The position numbers were made by a program, and so were the translations under genes. Below are positions 51,839 through 60,886 of a stretch of DNA of 64,000 bases, piece by piece. The notes under the pieces were generated by a model. It did not search any database and was not told where the DNA came from. It worked only from the letters and a program-made list of their open reading frames with translations. Origin of the DNA: Salipiger profundus (lineage in GTDB: Bacteria > Pseudomonadota > Alphaproteobacteria > Rhodobacterales > Rhodobacteraceae); contig NZ_CP014796.1 of the NCBI RefSeq assembly GCF_001969385.1, positions 310,001 to 374,000 of the forward strand. Direction: 5' to 3'. How positions within the stretch are numbered: position 1 is the first letter of the stretch; the number at the start of each line of letters is the position of its first letter.

Positions 51839-53080
51839 ATGAGCGACGCGACCCCACCTACCGGCACCGGACCGCTCGCCCGCCGCGAGGCGCGGCTGGC
51901 GTGGGGGCTGCTCTTTCCGACGCTGGCGGCGGTGTCCCTTGTGGTGATCCTGCCGCTGCTCGCGGTGTTCTGGATCAGCTTCAAGCCCGTGGGGCTCGCC
52001 GACCTGCGACCGCCTACCCCCATCGTGCGCGAGGACATCCGCGGCGACCTAGAGGCGCCCGGAGACGAGGCCACGCTGCGCTACCGGCTGCGCAACTCCT
52101 CGCAGGACCAGCCGATCCTCGGGGTGACGCTCAGCGACGACTGGCCCGCCGGGCTCCGGCCCGGTGAGCTCGATCCGCGCTGCGAGATCGCCGAGACCCG
52201 CCTTTACTGCGATTTCGGCGACTGGGAGGGCGGCATGCGCGAGCAGATCCGCATCCCGGTGACCGCCGATGCCGGTTACTTCGAGGCAGCGCCCGCCACC
52301 GACAGCGCGCCGGTGATGACCGGGCAGGCCCGCAACATCCTCACGAATTTCGACTTCACGCTGGAGAACTTCGCGCGGGTCTTCGATGGCCGCGAGTTCT
52401 GGGCGGTGCTCGGGGTCACGGTGTTCTACACCGTCTTCGGCACGCTCGGCGCGCTGGTCATGGGGCTGTTCGCCGCGATGCTGCTGAACAAGTCGTTCCG
52501 TGGCCAGGGCATCCTGCGCGGGCTCTACCTGTTTCCCTACGTGGCGCCGGTGATCGCCGTGGCCTTCGCCTGGATCCTGCTCTTCGATCCGTTCTCGGGC
52601 TCGGCCAATGCGCTGCTGATCCAGATGGGCGTGAGCGAACAGGCCATCAACTTCTTCGGCGAGCGGCCACTGGCGCTGATCATGGTCACGCTGTTCGAGA
52701 TCTGGCGCTACTTCCCGCTGTCGTTCCTGTTCATCCTCGCCCGGATGCAGTCGATCGACCACGACATGTACGAGGCCGCCGACATGGACGGGGCCTCGCC
52801 GTTCCAGAAGTTCTGGTACCTGTCGCTGCCGCAGCTCGTGGGCATCCTGTCGGTGCTGTTCCTGCTGCGCTTCATCTGGACGTTCAACAAGTTCGACGAC
52901 ATCTTCCTGCTGACGGGCGGCAATGCCGGCACGCGGGTGCTGACGGTGAACGTCTACGAGCAGGCCTTCGCGCTGTCGAACATCGGTGCCGGTGCCGCCG
53001 TGGCGGTGGTGATCTTCTGCTGCCTGCTGCTGTTCTCGGTGCTGTTCTTCCGCCTGATGAGCCGGGAGGAAGGGCTGTGA
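51839..53080 (+). CDS. ABC transporter permease (MalF/UgpA-like) with periplasmic insert
   Basis: 413 residues. TM1 (about 18-45) is followed by a ~105-residue soluble stretch (residues about 50-160, with ATLRYRLRNSSQDQPILGVTLSDDWPAGL, CEIAETRLYCDFGDW) that resembles a small beta domain with two Cys. Then the regular six-helix core with the EAA loop DMYEAADMDGASPFQKFWYLSLPQL. The insert recalls the P2 loop of MalF in position. Pairs with the permease at 53187. Confidence 0.9.
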   Translation: MSDATPPTGTGPLARREARLAWGLLFPTLAAVSLVVILPLLAVFWISFKPVGLADLRPPTPIVREDIRGDLEAPGDEATLRYRLRNSSQDQPILGVTLSDDWPAGLRPGELDPRCEIAETRLYCDFGDWEGGMREQIRIPVTADAGYFEAAPATDSAPVMTGQARNILTNFDFTLENFARVFDGREFWAVLGVTVFYTVFGTLGALVMGLFAAMLLNKSFRGQGILRGLYLFPYVAPVIAVAFAWILLFDPFSGSANALLIQMGVSEQAINFFGERPLALIMVTLFEIWRYFPLSFLFILARMQSIDHDMYEAADMDGASPFQKFWYLSLPQLVGILSVLFLLRFIWTFNKFDDIFLLTGGNAGTRVLTVNVYEQAFALSNIGAGAAVAVVIFCCLLLFSVLFFRLMSREEGL

Positions 53081-53109
53081 TGGTGTCGCTTCTGGCCGGT
53101 GGAGATTTC

Positions 53110-53173
53110 GGGGGCGCTGCCCCCGCGCGCGCCGGGGCGCGCTTCCCCCGAGGTATTTTCGAACCAGAGAAGT
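53110..53173 (-). repeat. Dispersed intergenic hairpin repeat, copy F (inverted)
   Basis: Minus-strand reading: GACTTCTCTGGTTCG, AAAATACC, TCGGGGG, hairpin GCGCGCC-CCG-GCGCGC, then GGGGGC-AGC-GCCCCC. It fills the ~105-bp gap between two permease genes of one operon and is oriented against transcription; 13 bp remain before the next start codon. Confidence 0.82.
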
Positions 53174-53186
53174 CCTGGAGGGCGCG

Positions 53187-54407
53187 ATGAGGGCGGTGCG
53201 TTTCGGATATGTCACCGGGCCGGTGCTGGGGGCGCTGTGGTGCCTTGTCGTGGCGACGACCGTCGCCGTGGCGATGAGCCTGGCCACCGGCGAGGCGTTC
53301 CGCCCGACGCTATGGGGCGCGCTTGTCGCCGGTGCGGCGCTGGGGCTGGCGTGCCTGCGCCCCGGCGGGCGGCGCGCGCCGATATGGCCGGTGGCGGTGG
53401 CGGCGGTGATCCTCGCGGGCTCGGCCGCGGGCTTCGGCCCGCTGGCGGTGGGCGGCGACACCGGCGTGCTGGCGGCCTGGATCGGTTGGCTGGGCGCGGT
53501 GGGCTTCACCGCGCTGGGACTTTGGAAGATGCTCGACGAATGCCGCCCGGGCCGGCTTACGCGGCACGAGTTCGAGGAGGCGGTGATCCGTTTCCTGACC
53601 GGGTTCGGCTACATCTTCTTCACCGCCATCGTGCTGATCCCCTTTTACGTCATGGTGATGACCAGCCTGAAGAACCAGTCCGAGCTGATGGCCAACCCGC
53701 TGGATTTCACCATCGACCTGAGCCAGGGCTGGGGACTTCTGCGCAGCTACGCGGAGCTGATGACCGACTACGATTTCGGGCGTTATCTCTGGACCAGCTT
53801 CTACGTCTCGGTGCTGACGGTGCTCATCACCCTCGCCTTCGCGATCCCCGGCGCCTATTCCGTGGCCCGGCTGCGGTTCCGGGGGCAGGCGCTTTTCGCC
53901 CGCTCGATCCTGCTCATCTACATGGTGCCGATGATCGTTCTGGCGCTGCCGATCTACATCGGCTTTTCCATGACGGGGCTGCGCAACACCATCTTCGGCA
54001 TCGTGATGATCTACCCGGTGACCACGATCCCGGTGGCACTCTACATGCTGCAGGGCTACTTCCGCGGCCTGCCCGCCGAGGTCGAGGAGGCCGGGCTCAT
54101 GGACGGACTCAGCCGGCTCAAGGTGATCTGGAAGATCACCCTGCCGCTGTCTCTGCCGGCGCTGGCGAGCGTGTCGCTCTACGTCTTCATGATCGCCTGG
54201 AACGAGTTCCTGCTGGCGTTCATGCTGCTCGACGACCCTTCGAAATTCACGCTCACGCGGGGGATCGCCTCGCTCAACTCTTCCGAGGTGCCACGGCAGC
54301 ACCTGATGGCAGGCTCGGTGATCGCCACCGTGCCGATCATGGTGCTGTTCCTGGGCCTCGAACGCTTCATGACCAAGGGGCTGACCGCCGGCTCCGTGAA
54401 AGGATGA
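53187..54407 (+). CDS. ABC transporter permease (MalG/UgpE-like) with extra N-terminal helices
   Basis: 406 residues against about 280 for the family. The first ~130 residues contain about four additional hydrophobic helices (VTGPVLGALWCLVVATTVAVAMSL, LWGALVAGAALGLACL, WPVAVAAVILAGSAAGF, WIGWLGAVGFTALGLW). The standard permease then begins (FLTGFGYIFFTAIVLIPFYVMVMTSLKNQSEL), with the EAA loop EEAGLMDGLSRLKVIWKITLPLSLPAL. ATG is preceded by GGAGG. It overlaps the glycosidase gene by four bases. Confidence 0.9.
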   Translation: MRAVRFGYVTGPVLGALWCLVVATTVAVAMSLATGEAFRPTLWGALVAGAALGLACLRPGGRRAPIWPVAVAAVILAGSAAGFGPLAVGGDTGVLAAWIGWLGAVGFTALGLWKMLDECRPGRLTRHEFEEAVIRFLTGFGYIFFTAIVLIPFYVMVMTSLKNQSELMANPLDFTIDLSQGWGLLRSYAELMTDYDFGRYLWTSFYVSVLTVLITLAFAIPGAYSVARLRFRGQALFARSILLIYMVPMIVLALPIYIGFSMTGLRNTIFGIVMIYPVTTIPVALYMLQGYFRGLPAEVEEAGLMDGLSRLKVIWKITLPLSLPALASVSLYVFMIAWNEFLLAFMLLDDPSKFTLTRGIASLNSSEVPRQHLMAGSVIATVPIMVLFLGLERFMTKGLTAGSVKG

Positions 54408-55648
54408 CGATGCACGACGACACCGCCCGCGCCATCCTGCGCGGCAACGACCGCACGACCGACGGGGGCGCCTACACGGTGCCAACCGACATGCTATACC
54501 CGTTCCAGTGGAACTGGGACAGCGCCTTTGCCGCGTGGGGGTTCTCGACCTTCGACACCGACCGGGCGTGGCGCGAGCTCGAGACGCTCTTTGCCGCGCA
54601 ATGGGCCGACGGCATGGTGCCGCACATGGTGTTCCACGACGCAGCGCCAGGCTACTTTCCCGGCCCCGACGTCTGGGGCGCGGGGGGCGAGGTGCCGACC
54701 TCGGGGATCAGCCAGCCGCCGGTGGCCGCGACCATGGCGCGGCTGGTCTGGGAGGCCGACCCGGAGGCCGGGCGCACCCGCATGGCGGCGCTCTACCCGA
54801 AGCTGCTGGCGTGGCACCGCTGGTGGATGGAGACCCGCTGCGGCTCGGGCGCGGTGGCGGTCTGCCACCCCTGGGAATCCGGCCGAGACAACTGCCCGGA
54901 CTGGGACGTGGGCCTGGCCGGCGTCGACGGCTCTGGCGCGGGCGACTACGCCCGGCGCGACGAGGCGCAGGTGGACGGCGCGCAGCGACCCACCAAACAG
55001 GAATACGACCGCTACCTCGCGCTGGTGCGCTTCGGCCGCGACTGCGGCTGGGACCAGGCGACGATCGTGGCCGACTGCCCCTTCTACATGGCCGACCCGG
55101 GCATGACCTTCATCCTGATCCGCGCCCATGACGACCTTGCCGCCATGGGCCGGTCGCTGGGGCAGGACGTGACCGAGCTCGAGGGCTGGGCCGCCGCCCT
55201 GCGCGACGGCGTGGACAGCCTGTGGAACCCCGAGCTCGGCGCCTGGGACGCGAAGGACCTGCGCAGCGGGGCATGGGCCGGCATCGTGGGATCCGGGGCG
55301 CTGCTCTGCTGGCTCGCCGGCTGCGAGCGTCCCGAGATGGAGGCGCACCTCGCGCGCATGTGGGACGCGGTGACCTACGGGCTGCCGTCTTCGGACCCCG
55401 AGGCGCCGAGCTTCGAGCGCAAGCGCTACTGGCGCGGGCCGGTCTGGCCGCAGATGAACGCGCTGATCGCGCTCGGCTTCCTGCGGGCGGGGCGCGACTG
55501 GGACGAGGCACGGCTGCGCGAGGAGACCGCCACGCTGATCGAGACATCCGGCTTCCGCGAGTATTTCGATCCGATCGACGCCGCGCCCTGCGGCGGTGAC
55601 AGTTTCACCTGGACGGCGGCGGTCTGGCTGGCCTGGGCGGGGAGGTAG
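54404..55648 (+). CDS. GH63-like (alpha/alpha)6-barrel glycosidase, mannosyl-/glucosylglycerate hydrolase-type
   Basis: 414 residues. MLYPFQWNWDSAFAAWGFSTFDTDRAWRELETLFAAQWADGMVPHMVFH is the signature of the trehalase/GH63 clan branch including mannosylglycerate and glucosylglycerate hydrolases; GDYARRDEAQVDG, CHPWESGRDNCPDWD (candidate catalytic acid) and RYWRGPVWPQMNALIALGFLR follow. No signal peptide, so cytosolic: it would split the imported glycoside. Start is the first of two close ATGs, overlapping the permease stop. The exact substrate is inference from family and operon. Confidence 0.82.
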   Translation: MTMHDDTARAILRGNDRTTDGGAYTVPTDMLYPFQWNWDSAFAAWGFSTFDTDRAWRELETLFAAQWADGMVPHMVFHDAAPGYFPGPDVWGAGGEVPTSGISQPPVAATMARLVWEADPEAGRTRMAALYPKLLAWHRWWMETRCGSGAVAVCHPWESGRDNCPDWDVGLAGVDGSGAGDYARRDEAQVDGAQRPTKQEYDRYLALVRFGRDCGWDQATIVADCPFYMADPGMTFILIRAHDDLAAMGRSLGQDVTELEGWAAALRDGVDSLWNPELGAWDAKDLRSGAWAGIVGSGALLCWLAGCERPEMEAHLARMWDAVTYGLPSSDPEAPSFERKRYWRGPVWPQMNALIALGFLRAGRDWDEARLREETATLIETSGFREYFDPIDAAPCGGDSFTWTAAVWLAWAGR

Positions 55649-55654
55649 AGGACC

Positions 55655-56680
55655 ATGGCAAGCATCGAACTCAGGGCCGTCGAGAAGTGGTATGGCGAGG
55701 TGCAGGTCATCAAGGGCGTCGACCTCGCCATCGAGGAAGGCGAGTTCATCATCTTCGTCGGCCCCTCGGGCTGCGGGAAATCCACGCTGCTGCGGATGAT
55801 CGCCGGGCTGGAAGAGACCTCGCGCGGGCAGATCGTGATCGGTGAGCGTGACGCCACCGCCGAGCCGCCCGCCCGGCGCGGGCTCGCCATGGTGTTCCAG
55901 AGCTATGCGCTCTACCCGCACATGTCGGTGCGCGACAACATGGGCTTCTCGCTCAAGGCCGCCGGGGTGAAGAGGCCCGAGATGGACGCCAAGGTCGACG
56001 AGGCCGCCCGGGTCCTGAAACTCGAGCCTCTTCTCGACCGTCGCCCGAAGGATCTCAGCGGCGGCCAGCGCCAGCGGGTCGCCATCGGACGCTCGATCGT
56101 GCGCGACCCCACCGCCTTCCTCTTCGACGAGCCGCTCTCGAACCTCGACGCCGCGCTCCGGGTCGAGATGCGCTACGAGATCGCCAAGCTGCACCAGGCC
56201 CTGCAATCGACGATGATCTACGTCACCCATGACCAGGTCGAGGCCATGACCCTCGCCGACCGGATCGTCGTGCTCGAGGCCGGTCGGGTCAGCCAGGTGG
56301 GCTCCCCGCGCGAGCTCTACGAGCGCCCCGGAAACCTCTTCGTGGCGCAGTTCATCGGCAGCCCGAAGATGAACGTCTTCCCCGCGGACACCCCCGGTCT
56401 GCGGCTCGAGACAACGCTGCCACCGGAGGCCGCGCATTTCGGCATCCGCCCCGAGCACATCAGCCTTGGCGACCCCGGCAGCGGCCAGATCGACGGCACC
56501 GTCGACATCGTCGAATATCTCGGCGCCGACACCTATGTCATCGCCGACTGCGGTGCCGCCGGCAAGCTCACGGTGCGCACCCATGACGACGCGGGTCTCG
56601 CCCCGGGCCGGACCTGCGGCCTCGCCTTCGAACCCGGCCGGACGCATCTCTTCGACGAGGCCGGCCTCGCGCTGCGCTAG
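55655..56680 (+). CDS. ABC transporter ATP-binding protein, MalK/UgpC family
   Basis: 341 residues. Walker A GPSGCGKST (about 37-45), Q-loop MVFQSYALYPHMSV, signature LSGGQRQRVAIGRSI, Walker B AFLFDEPLSNLD, H-loop YVTHDQ. The C-terminal regulatory OB-type domain (about 240-340; FIGSPKMNVFPAD, HFGIRPEHISLGD) places it with sugar and polyol importers. Last gene of the operon, seven bases after the glycosidase. Confidence 0.93.
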   Translation: MASIELRAVEKWYGEVQVIKGVDLAIEEGEFIIFVGPSGCGKSTLLRMIAGLEETSRGQIVIGERDATAEPPARRGLAMVFQSYALYPHMSVRDNMGFSLKAAGVKRPEMDAKVDEAARVLKLEPLLDRRPKDLSGGQRQRVAIGRSIVRDPTAFLFDEPLSNLDAALRVEMRYEIAKLHQALQSTMIYVTHDQVEAMTLADRIVVLEAGRVSQVGSPRELYERPGNLFVAQFIGSPKMNVFPADTPGLRLETTLPPEAAHFGIRPEHISLGDPGSGQIDGTVDIVEYLGADTYVIADCGAAGKLTVRTHDDAGLAPGRTCGLAFEPGRTHLFDEAGLALR

Positions 56681-56683
56681 CGG

Positions 56684-56752
56684 CTTCTTCTGGCCAAGAA
56701 TATTCCCGGGGTGAATTGGCGCGGCACGCGCCAAGAGGGGCAGCGCCCCTCC
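56684..56752 (+). repeat. Dispersed intergenic hairpin repeat, copy G
   Basis: Head CTTCTTCTGGCC, AAGAATATTCC, CGGGGTGAAT; hairpin GGCGCG-GCA-CGCGCC; hairpin AGGGGC-AGC-GCCCCT; TCC. Another stem CCCGTGCGC/GCGCATGGG follows at about 56754-56776. It starts three bases after the ATPase stop codon and lies before selD. Confidence 0.86.
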
Positions 56753-56829
56753 GCCCGTGCGCATTGGCGCATGGGCGCGCGCCGGCGCCCGTGCTAAGGC
56801 GCCGGCGAGACCTTCAAGGAGCGCCCGCC

Positions 56830-58993
56830 ATGATGCCCCCCGCCCTGCCCCTCACCCGTGATCTCGTTCTGATCGGCGGCGGTCACACCCACGCGCTGGT
56901 GCTCCGCATGTGGGGGATGGCCCCGCTGCCCGGGGTGCGCGTCACGCTGATCAATCCCGGCCCCACCGCGCCCTACTCGGGGATGCTGCCGGGCTTCGTC
57001 GCCGGTCATTACGACCGCGACGCGCTCGACATCGACCTCGTGAAACTGGCGCGCTTCGCGGGCGCCCGGGTCATCCTCGGCGCCGCGCAGGGGATCGACA
57101 CCACCGCCCGCCAGATCCACGTCGCAGGCCGGCCGCCGGTAAGCTTCGACGTGGCCTCGGTCGACATCGGCATCACCTCCGAAATGCCCGGGCTGCCGGG
57201 CTTTGCCGACCACGCGGTGCCCGCCAAGCCGCTCGGCCCCTTCGCGACGAAATGGGCGCGCTACCGGGATGGCAAAGGCCCGGCCCGGGTGGCGGTGATC
57301 GGCGGCGGCGTCGCGGGGGCGAGAGCTCGCTGCCGCCATGGCTTATGCGCTCGGGCGCAAGGGCCGCGCGGCGCAGGTGCATCTCGTCGACCGGGGCGCC
57401 GCGCTCTCGACGCTGCGGGCGCCCGCCGCCGCGAAACTGCGCGCCGCGCTCTCCGGTCTCGGCGTCAGCCTGCATGAACATGCGCAGATCGCGGCGGTCA
57501 CCGCCGAGGGCCTCATGCTGGACGACGGCAGCACGATCGCGGCCGATTTCGTCACCGGCGCAGCCGGAGCGAAACCGCACGGCTGGCTTGCGGGCACCGG
57601 TCTCGACCTGCACGAAGGCTACATCGCCGTCTCGCCCACGCTTCAAAGCAGCCACCCCGACATCTTCGCCGCCGGCGACTGCGCACATCTCACCGAGACC
57701 CCGCGCCCCAAGGCCGGCGTCTACGCCGTGCGCGAGGCGCCGGTGCTGTTCGACAACCTCCGCGCCCGGCTCGCCGAGGACGGCTCGCCGCGCCCCTACC
57801 GCCCGCAGCGCGACTACCTCAAGCTGATCTCGCTGGGGAACAAGTCGGCGCTCGGCGACCGCTTCGGCCTCGCGCTCTCGGGCCCGCTCATGTGGCGTTG
57901 GAAGGACCGCATCGACCGCCGCTTCATGCAGAAGTTTCATGACCTGCCGCAGATGAGCCCGCCGCCGCTGCCCGTGCCGCGCGCCGCCGGCAGCCGCGAG
58001 GCGCTCGGCGACAAGCCGATGTGCGGCGGCTGCGGCGCCAAGGTCGGCCGCGATGCGCTGTCGGCCGCGCTCACCCACCTGCCGGCACCGGTCCGGCCCG
58101 ATGTCACCGCCCTGCCCGGCGACGACGCGGCGCTGCTGCTCACCGGTGGCACGCGGCAGGTGATGACCACCGACCACCTGCGCGCCTTTGTCGAGGACCC
58201 GGTGGTCATGGCCCGCATCGCCACCGTGCACGCGCTTGGCGACATCTGGGCGATGGGCGCCGACGCGCAGGCCGCGACCGCCAGCCTCACCCTGCCCCGC
58301 ATGTCCGAGGCGCTGGCCGAACGCACCCTGACCGAGATCCTCACGGCAGCATCGGACATCCTGCGCGGCGCCGGTGCCGAGATCGTCGGCGGACATTCCT
58401 CGATGGGCGACGAGATGACCATCGGCTTCGCCATCACCGGGCTCTGCGCGCAGGACCCGATCACCCTTGCCGGCGCGCGAGAGGGCGACGACCTGGTGCT
58501 CACCAAGCCCATCGGCTCGGGCGTCGTCATGGCCGCCGAGATGCAGGGGCTTGCCCGCGGTGCCGACGTGGCGGCGGCGCTCGCCAGCATGACCCGCCCG
58601 CAGCAGGACGCGGCCGAGATCCTGCGCGGCGCGCACGCCATGACCGATGTCACCGGTTTCGGCCTCGCGGGGCACCTGCACGGGATCTGCATGGCCTCGG
58701 GCAAGAGCGCCGAGCTGAACGTCAACGCGATCCCGCGCCTGCCCGGCGCCGAGGCGCTCGCCGCTGCGGGCGTCCGCTCGACGCTCTACCCCAAGAACCG
58801 CGACGCCGTGCCCGGGCTTGCCGCCGACAGCCCCGCCGCCGAGCTGCTGTTCGATCCGCAGACCGCCGGCGGCCTGCTCGCGTCCGTTCCCGACGGAGCG
58901 GCGCGCGTCGAAGAGCTGCGCGCACTCGGCTACGAGGCTGCGGTGATCGGACGGATCGTCGGCGACTGGCCGGGTCACATTTCGCTGGTGTGA
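56830..58993 (+). pseudogene. selD: FAD-dependent oxidoreductase / selenide, water dikinase (SelD) fusion, interrupted by a frameshift
   Basis: The gene should encode one ~720-residue protein. The N-terminal half reads in one frame up to VAVIGGGVAGA (about 57325): DLVLIGGGHTHALVLRMWG (FAD site), NPGPTAPYSGMLPGFVAGHY. It resumes one frame over as ELAAAMAYALGRKGR, VHLVDRG, FAAGDCAH, then the SelD domain MCGGCGAKVGRDAL (active Cys and Lys), LPGDDAAL, TVHALGDIWAMGA and GGHSSMGDEM. One extra base in GGGGGCGAGAGCTC (57317-57326) explains it. SelD makes selenophosphate from selenide and ATP. The break could be a true mutation, a sequencing error or recoding; a start inside the second frame (ATG 57338) would still give an intact SelD domain. 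Confidence 0.85.
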
Positions 58994-60033
58994 AGCCTCT
59001 CGGCAATGCGGTCGGCGAGCCGGTCCAGACCCGCGTCGTCCAGCGTCGGCGTCTCGAACCGCTCCATCACGTCGGGCGCCATGGCCGCCATGGATTTCTC
59101 GTAGGCCGGATCGTAGTGATCGGCGGCCAGCGACCGGCAGAGCGCGATGCGCTCGCCCGCGTCGATCAGCGCGCCCCAGCTGTCGACCAGCGCATGACCG
59201 CGATGGTAACGCAGCGGATCGAGCTGCGCCTTGAGCCGGTCGCCGTCGGAAAGGATGTCGTCATAGGCCGCGTCGAGGTAGACCGCCCGCGCCTCCAGCG
59301 GCGCGCCGACCTCGATCCAGCGGGCGGCCTTCATCCCGGCCCAGAGCGACGGCGGCACGAGGATCTGCCCGACCTTGCTGCTCTCGGCCTCGACGACCAC
59401 CGGCCGCGCCGGGTCGAGCTTCGACAGGGCCAGGGCAAGCTCCGTCTCGAAGCCCTTCTGGCTCGGCTGCCCGCCCGGCATGTCGCCCAGGAGCGAGCCC
59501 CTGTGCCGCGCCAGCCCCTCGAGGTCGATGACCTGCACGCCGCGCGCCGCCAGCCGCGGCAGCAGCGCCGTCTTCGCGGTGCCGGTGTAGCCGCCGAGCT
59601 GGATGAAGCGGTGCGGCAGGCTGTCCTCGTAGAGCGCCTTGGTGACCAAGCGCCGGTAGGTCCGGTAGCCGCCGTCGATCTTCTCGGCCCGCCAGCCGAT
59701 TTCCTTCAGCATCCACTCGAGGGCGCCAGAGCGCTGCCCGCCCCGCCAGCAGTAGACCAGAGGCCGCCAGCCACCGTCGTGATGCGACAGCGGCCCCTCG
59801 ATATGCCCGGCGGCATTGCGGAACACCAGCGCCGCCCCGAGCTTGCGGGCCAGGAACGGGCTCTGCTGCTTGTAGATCGTCCCGACCCGCGCGCGTTCCT
59901 CGTTGTCGAGAACCGGCAGGCTGATCGCGCCGGGCACGTGGTCCTCGGCGAATTCGGCGGGGCTGCGCACGTCGATGACCGTGTCGAAGCCGTGATCGAA
60001 GATCTCGTTGAGCGAAGAATAGGAGCGCGCCAT
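58975..60033 (-). CDS. mnmH: tRNA 2-selenouridine synthase
   Basis: 352 residues. Rhodanese domain (about 1-130) with the active Cys95 in PLVYCWRGGQRSG, then a P-loop domain LGGYTGTAKT (147-155). MnmH (SelU) replaces sulfur by selenium at the wobble 2-thiouridine of Lys, Glu and Gln tRNAs, using selenophosphate from SelD, which explains the neighbouring selD. Convergent with selD; the two coding ends overlap by 19 bp. No selA, selB or selC in the window. Confidence 0.94.
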   Translation of the reverse strand: MARSYSSLNEIFDHGFDTVIDVRSPAEFAEDHVPGAISLPVLDNEERARVGTIYKQQSPFLARKLGAALVFRNAAGHIEGPLSHHDGGWRPLVYCWRGGQRSGALEWMLKEIGWRAEKIDGGYRTYRRLVTKALYEDSLPHRFIQLGGYTGTAKTALLPRLAARGVQVIDLEGLARHRGSLLGDMPGGQPSQKGFETELALALSKLDPARPVVVEAESSKVGQILVPPSLWAGMKAARWIEVGAPLEARAVYLDAAYDDILSDGDRLKAQLDPLRYHRGHALVDSWGALIDAGERIALCRSLAADHYDPAYEKSMAAMAPDVMERFETPTLDDAGLDRLADRIAERLHTSEM

Positions 60034-60181
60034 GGCGCCAGATGTAGCCTGCTGCCCTGCCCGAGGGAAGCCGCAACGCGCATTGTTTGCCGGGGTGGAT
60101 TTTTTCGGCGAAACCCTCTGGACACTCCCGGCGCCCTCGGCTATCTCGCCTCCACCCGAGGGGCAACGCCCTTCACCCAGT

Positions 60182-60256
60182 GCCCGGGTAGCTCAGGGGT
60201 AGAGCAGTGGATTGAAAATCCTCGTGTCGGTGGTTCGATTCCGCCCCCGGGCACCA
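60182..60256 (+). tRNA. tRNA-Phe (anticodon GAA)
   Basis: 75 nt with encoded CCA. Acceptor GCCCGGG/CCCGGGC with A73, D-arm TAGCTCAGGGGTAGAGCA, anticodon stem GTGGA/TCCTC around TTGAAAA (anticodon GAA), T-arm CGGTG... with TTCGATT. The second pair of the anticodon stem is a T-T mismatch, otherwise normal. Confidence 0.94.
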
Positions 60257-60367
60257 CTTCTTCAGATAAGAAGTTGGTTTCGCTTAAGCTTCTCGCAGTT
60301 TCTTTGAGCTGTAGAGCATGTGGAAGATCAATTCGCCCGTGTTCACCTTACTGAAGTCCGGGATGCA

Positions 60368-60502
60368 TTACTTCAGCAGTCGCATCCTGACCGGGTTGAA
60401 AGCCACGACACGGCGCCTCGCATCGCCTTTCCGCTTCGTATGAGGTCCGCCCGGATTGTCGAGGCCAAGCGCCCGCACGATCAACTCGGCGCAGACGCCT
60501 AC
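60368..60502 (-). pseudogene. Possible C-terminal fragment of an unidentified protein
   Basis: A 44-codon open frame, bounded upstream by TGA and without a start codon, reads CAELIVRALGLDNPGGPHTK and RRRVVAFNPVRMRLLK then TAA. Composition (ordered hydrophobic and basic pattern, clear end) looks like the tail of a real protein rather than noise, but I cannot name the family. If real, the rest has been deleted. Confidence 0.3.
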
Positions 60503-60822
60503 TCAGATGTTGAAGACCCCGACGAACAACTCGCGGAAAGCGTGTCTTGGTCATACTCACAGGCTTCTTGAGAGCAGCCTGTCAAACGGCACCGGGTAAT
60601 GATCTTCCGCATCGCTCTTCTAGGCCAGGCTCAACGAAAACACATCCAGACACTGCTGACCGAGGGGATCTGCGCCGGCACCCGATCAATCTCCTGCCAG
60701 ACATGCACGAGCATTTTTGGCGCCGGCTTCAACGCAGGGGTCCATCCAATGCGCCTTGCTTCCCTACACTCCCTGCTGCGGCGCACAGGACCGCCGCGCC
60801 ACGCAGGCTCGTAGCCAACTAC

Positions 60823-60851
60823 TACTTTAGTTTATTTTTGATAATTATAAT
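60823..60851 (+). promoter_or_regulatory. Possible promoter of the dehydrogenase-kinase operon
   Basis: TATAAT at 60846-60851 is an exact -10 consensus, rare in this GC-rich DNA, 36 bp before the start codon. Around the -35 position only TACTTT at 60823 is seen, so an activator may be needed. Confidence 0.4.
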
Positions 60852-60886
60852 TTACAAAAGAAGTCGTTTTCGCTCTAGTCAGCGCC

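Larger units (their letters stand above)
60257..60886. other. Gene-poor, lower-GC stretch after tRNA-Phe
   Basis: About 630 bp with codon use unlike the flanking genes and GC well below them, falling to an AT-rich patch at 60815-60870. Position right after a tRNA 3' end is typical of integration scars, but I see no integrase and no direct repeat of the tRNA end. It holds one possible gene fragment on the minus strand (60368-60502) and a promoter-like site at 60823-60851. Confidence 0.55.
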
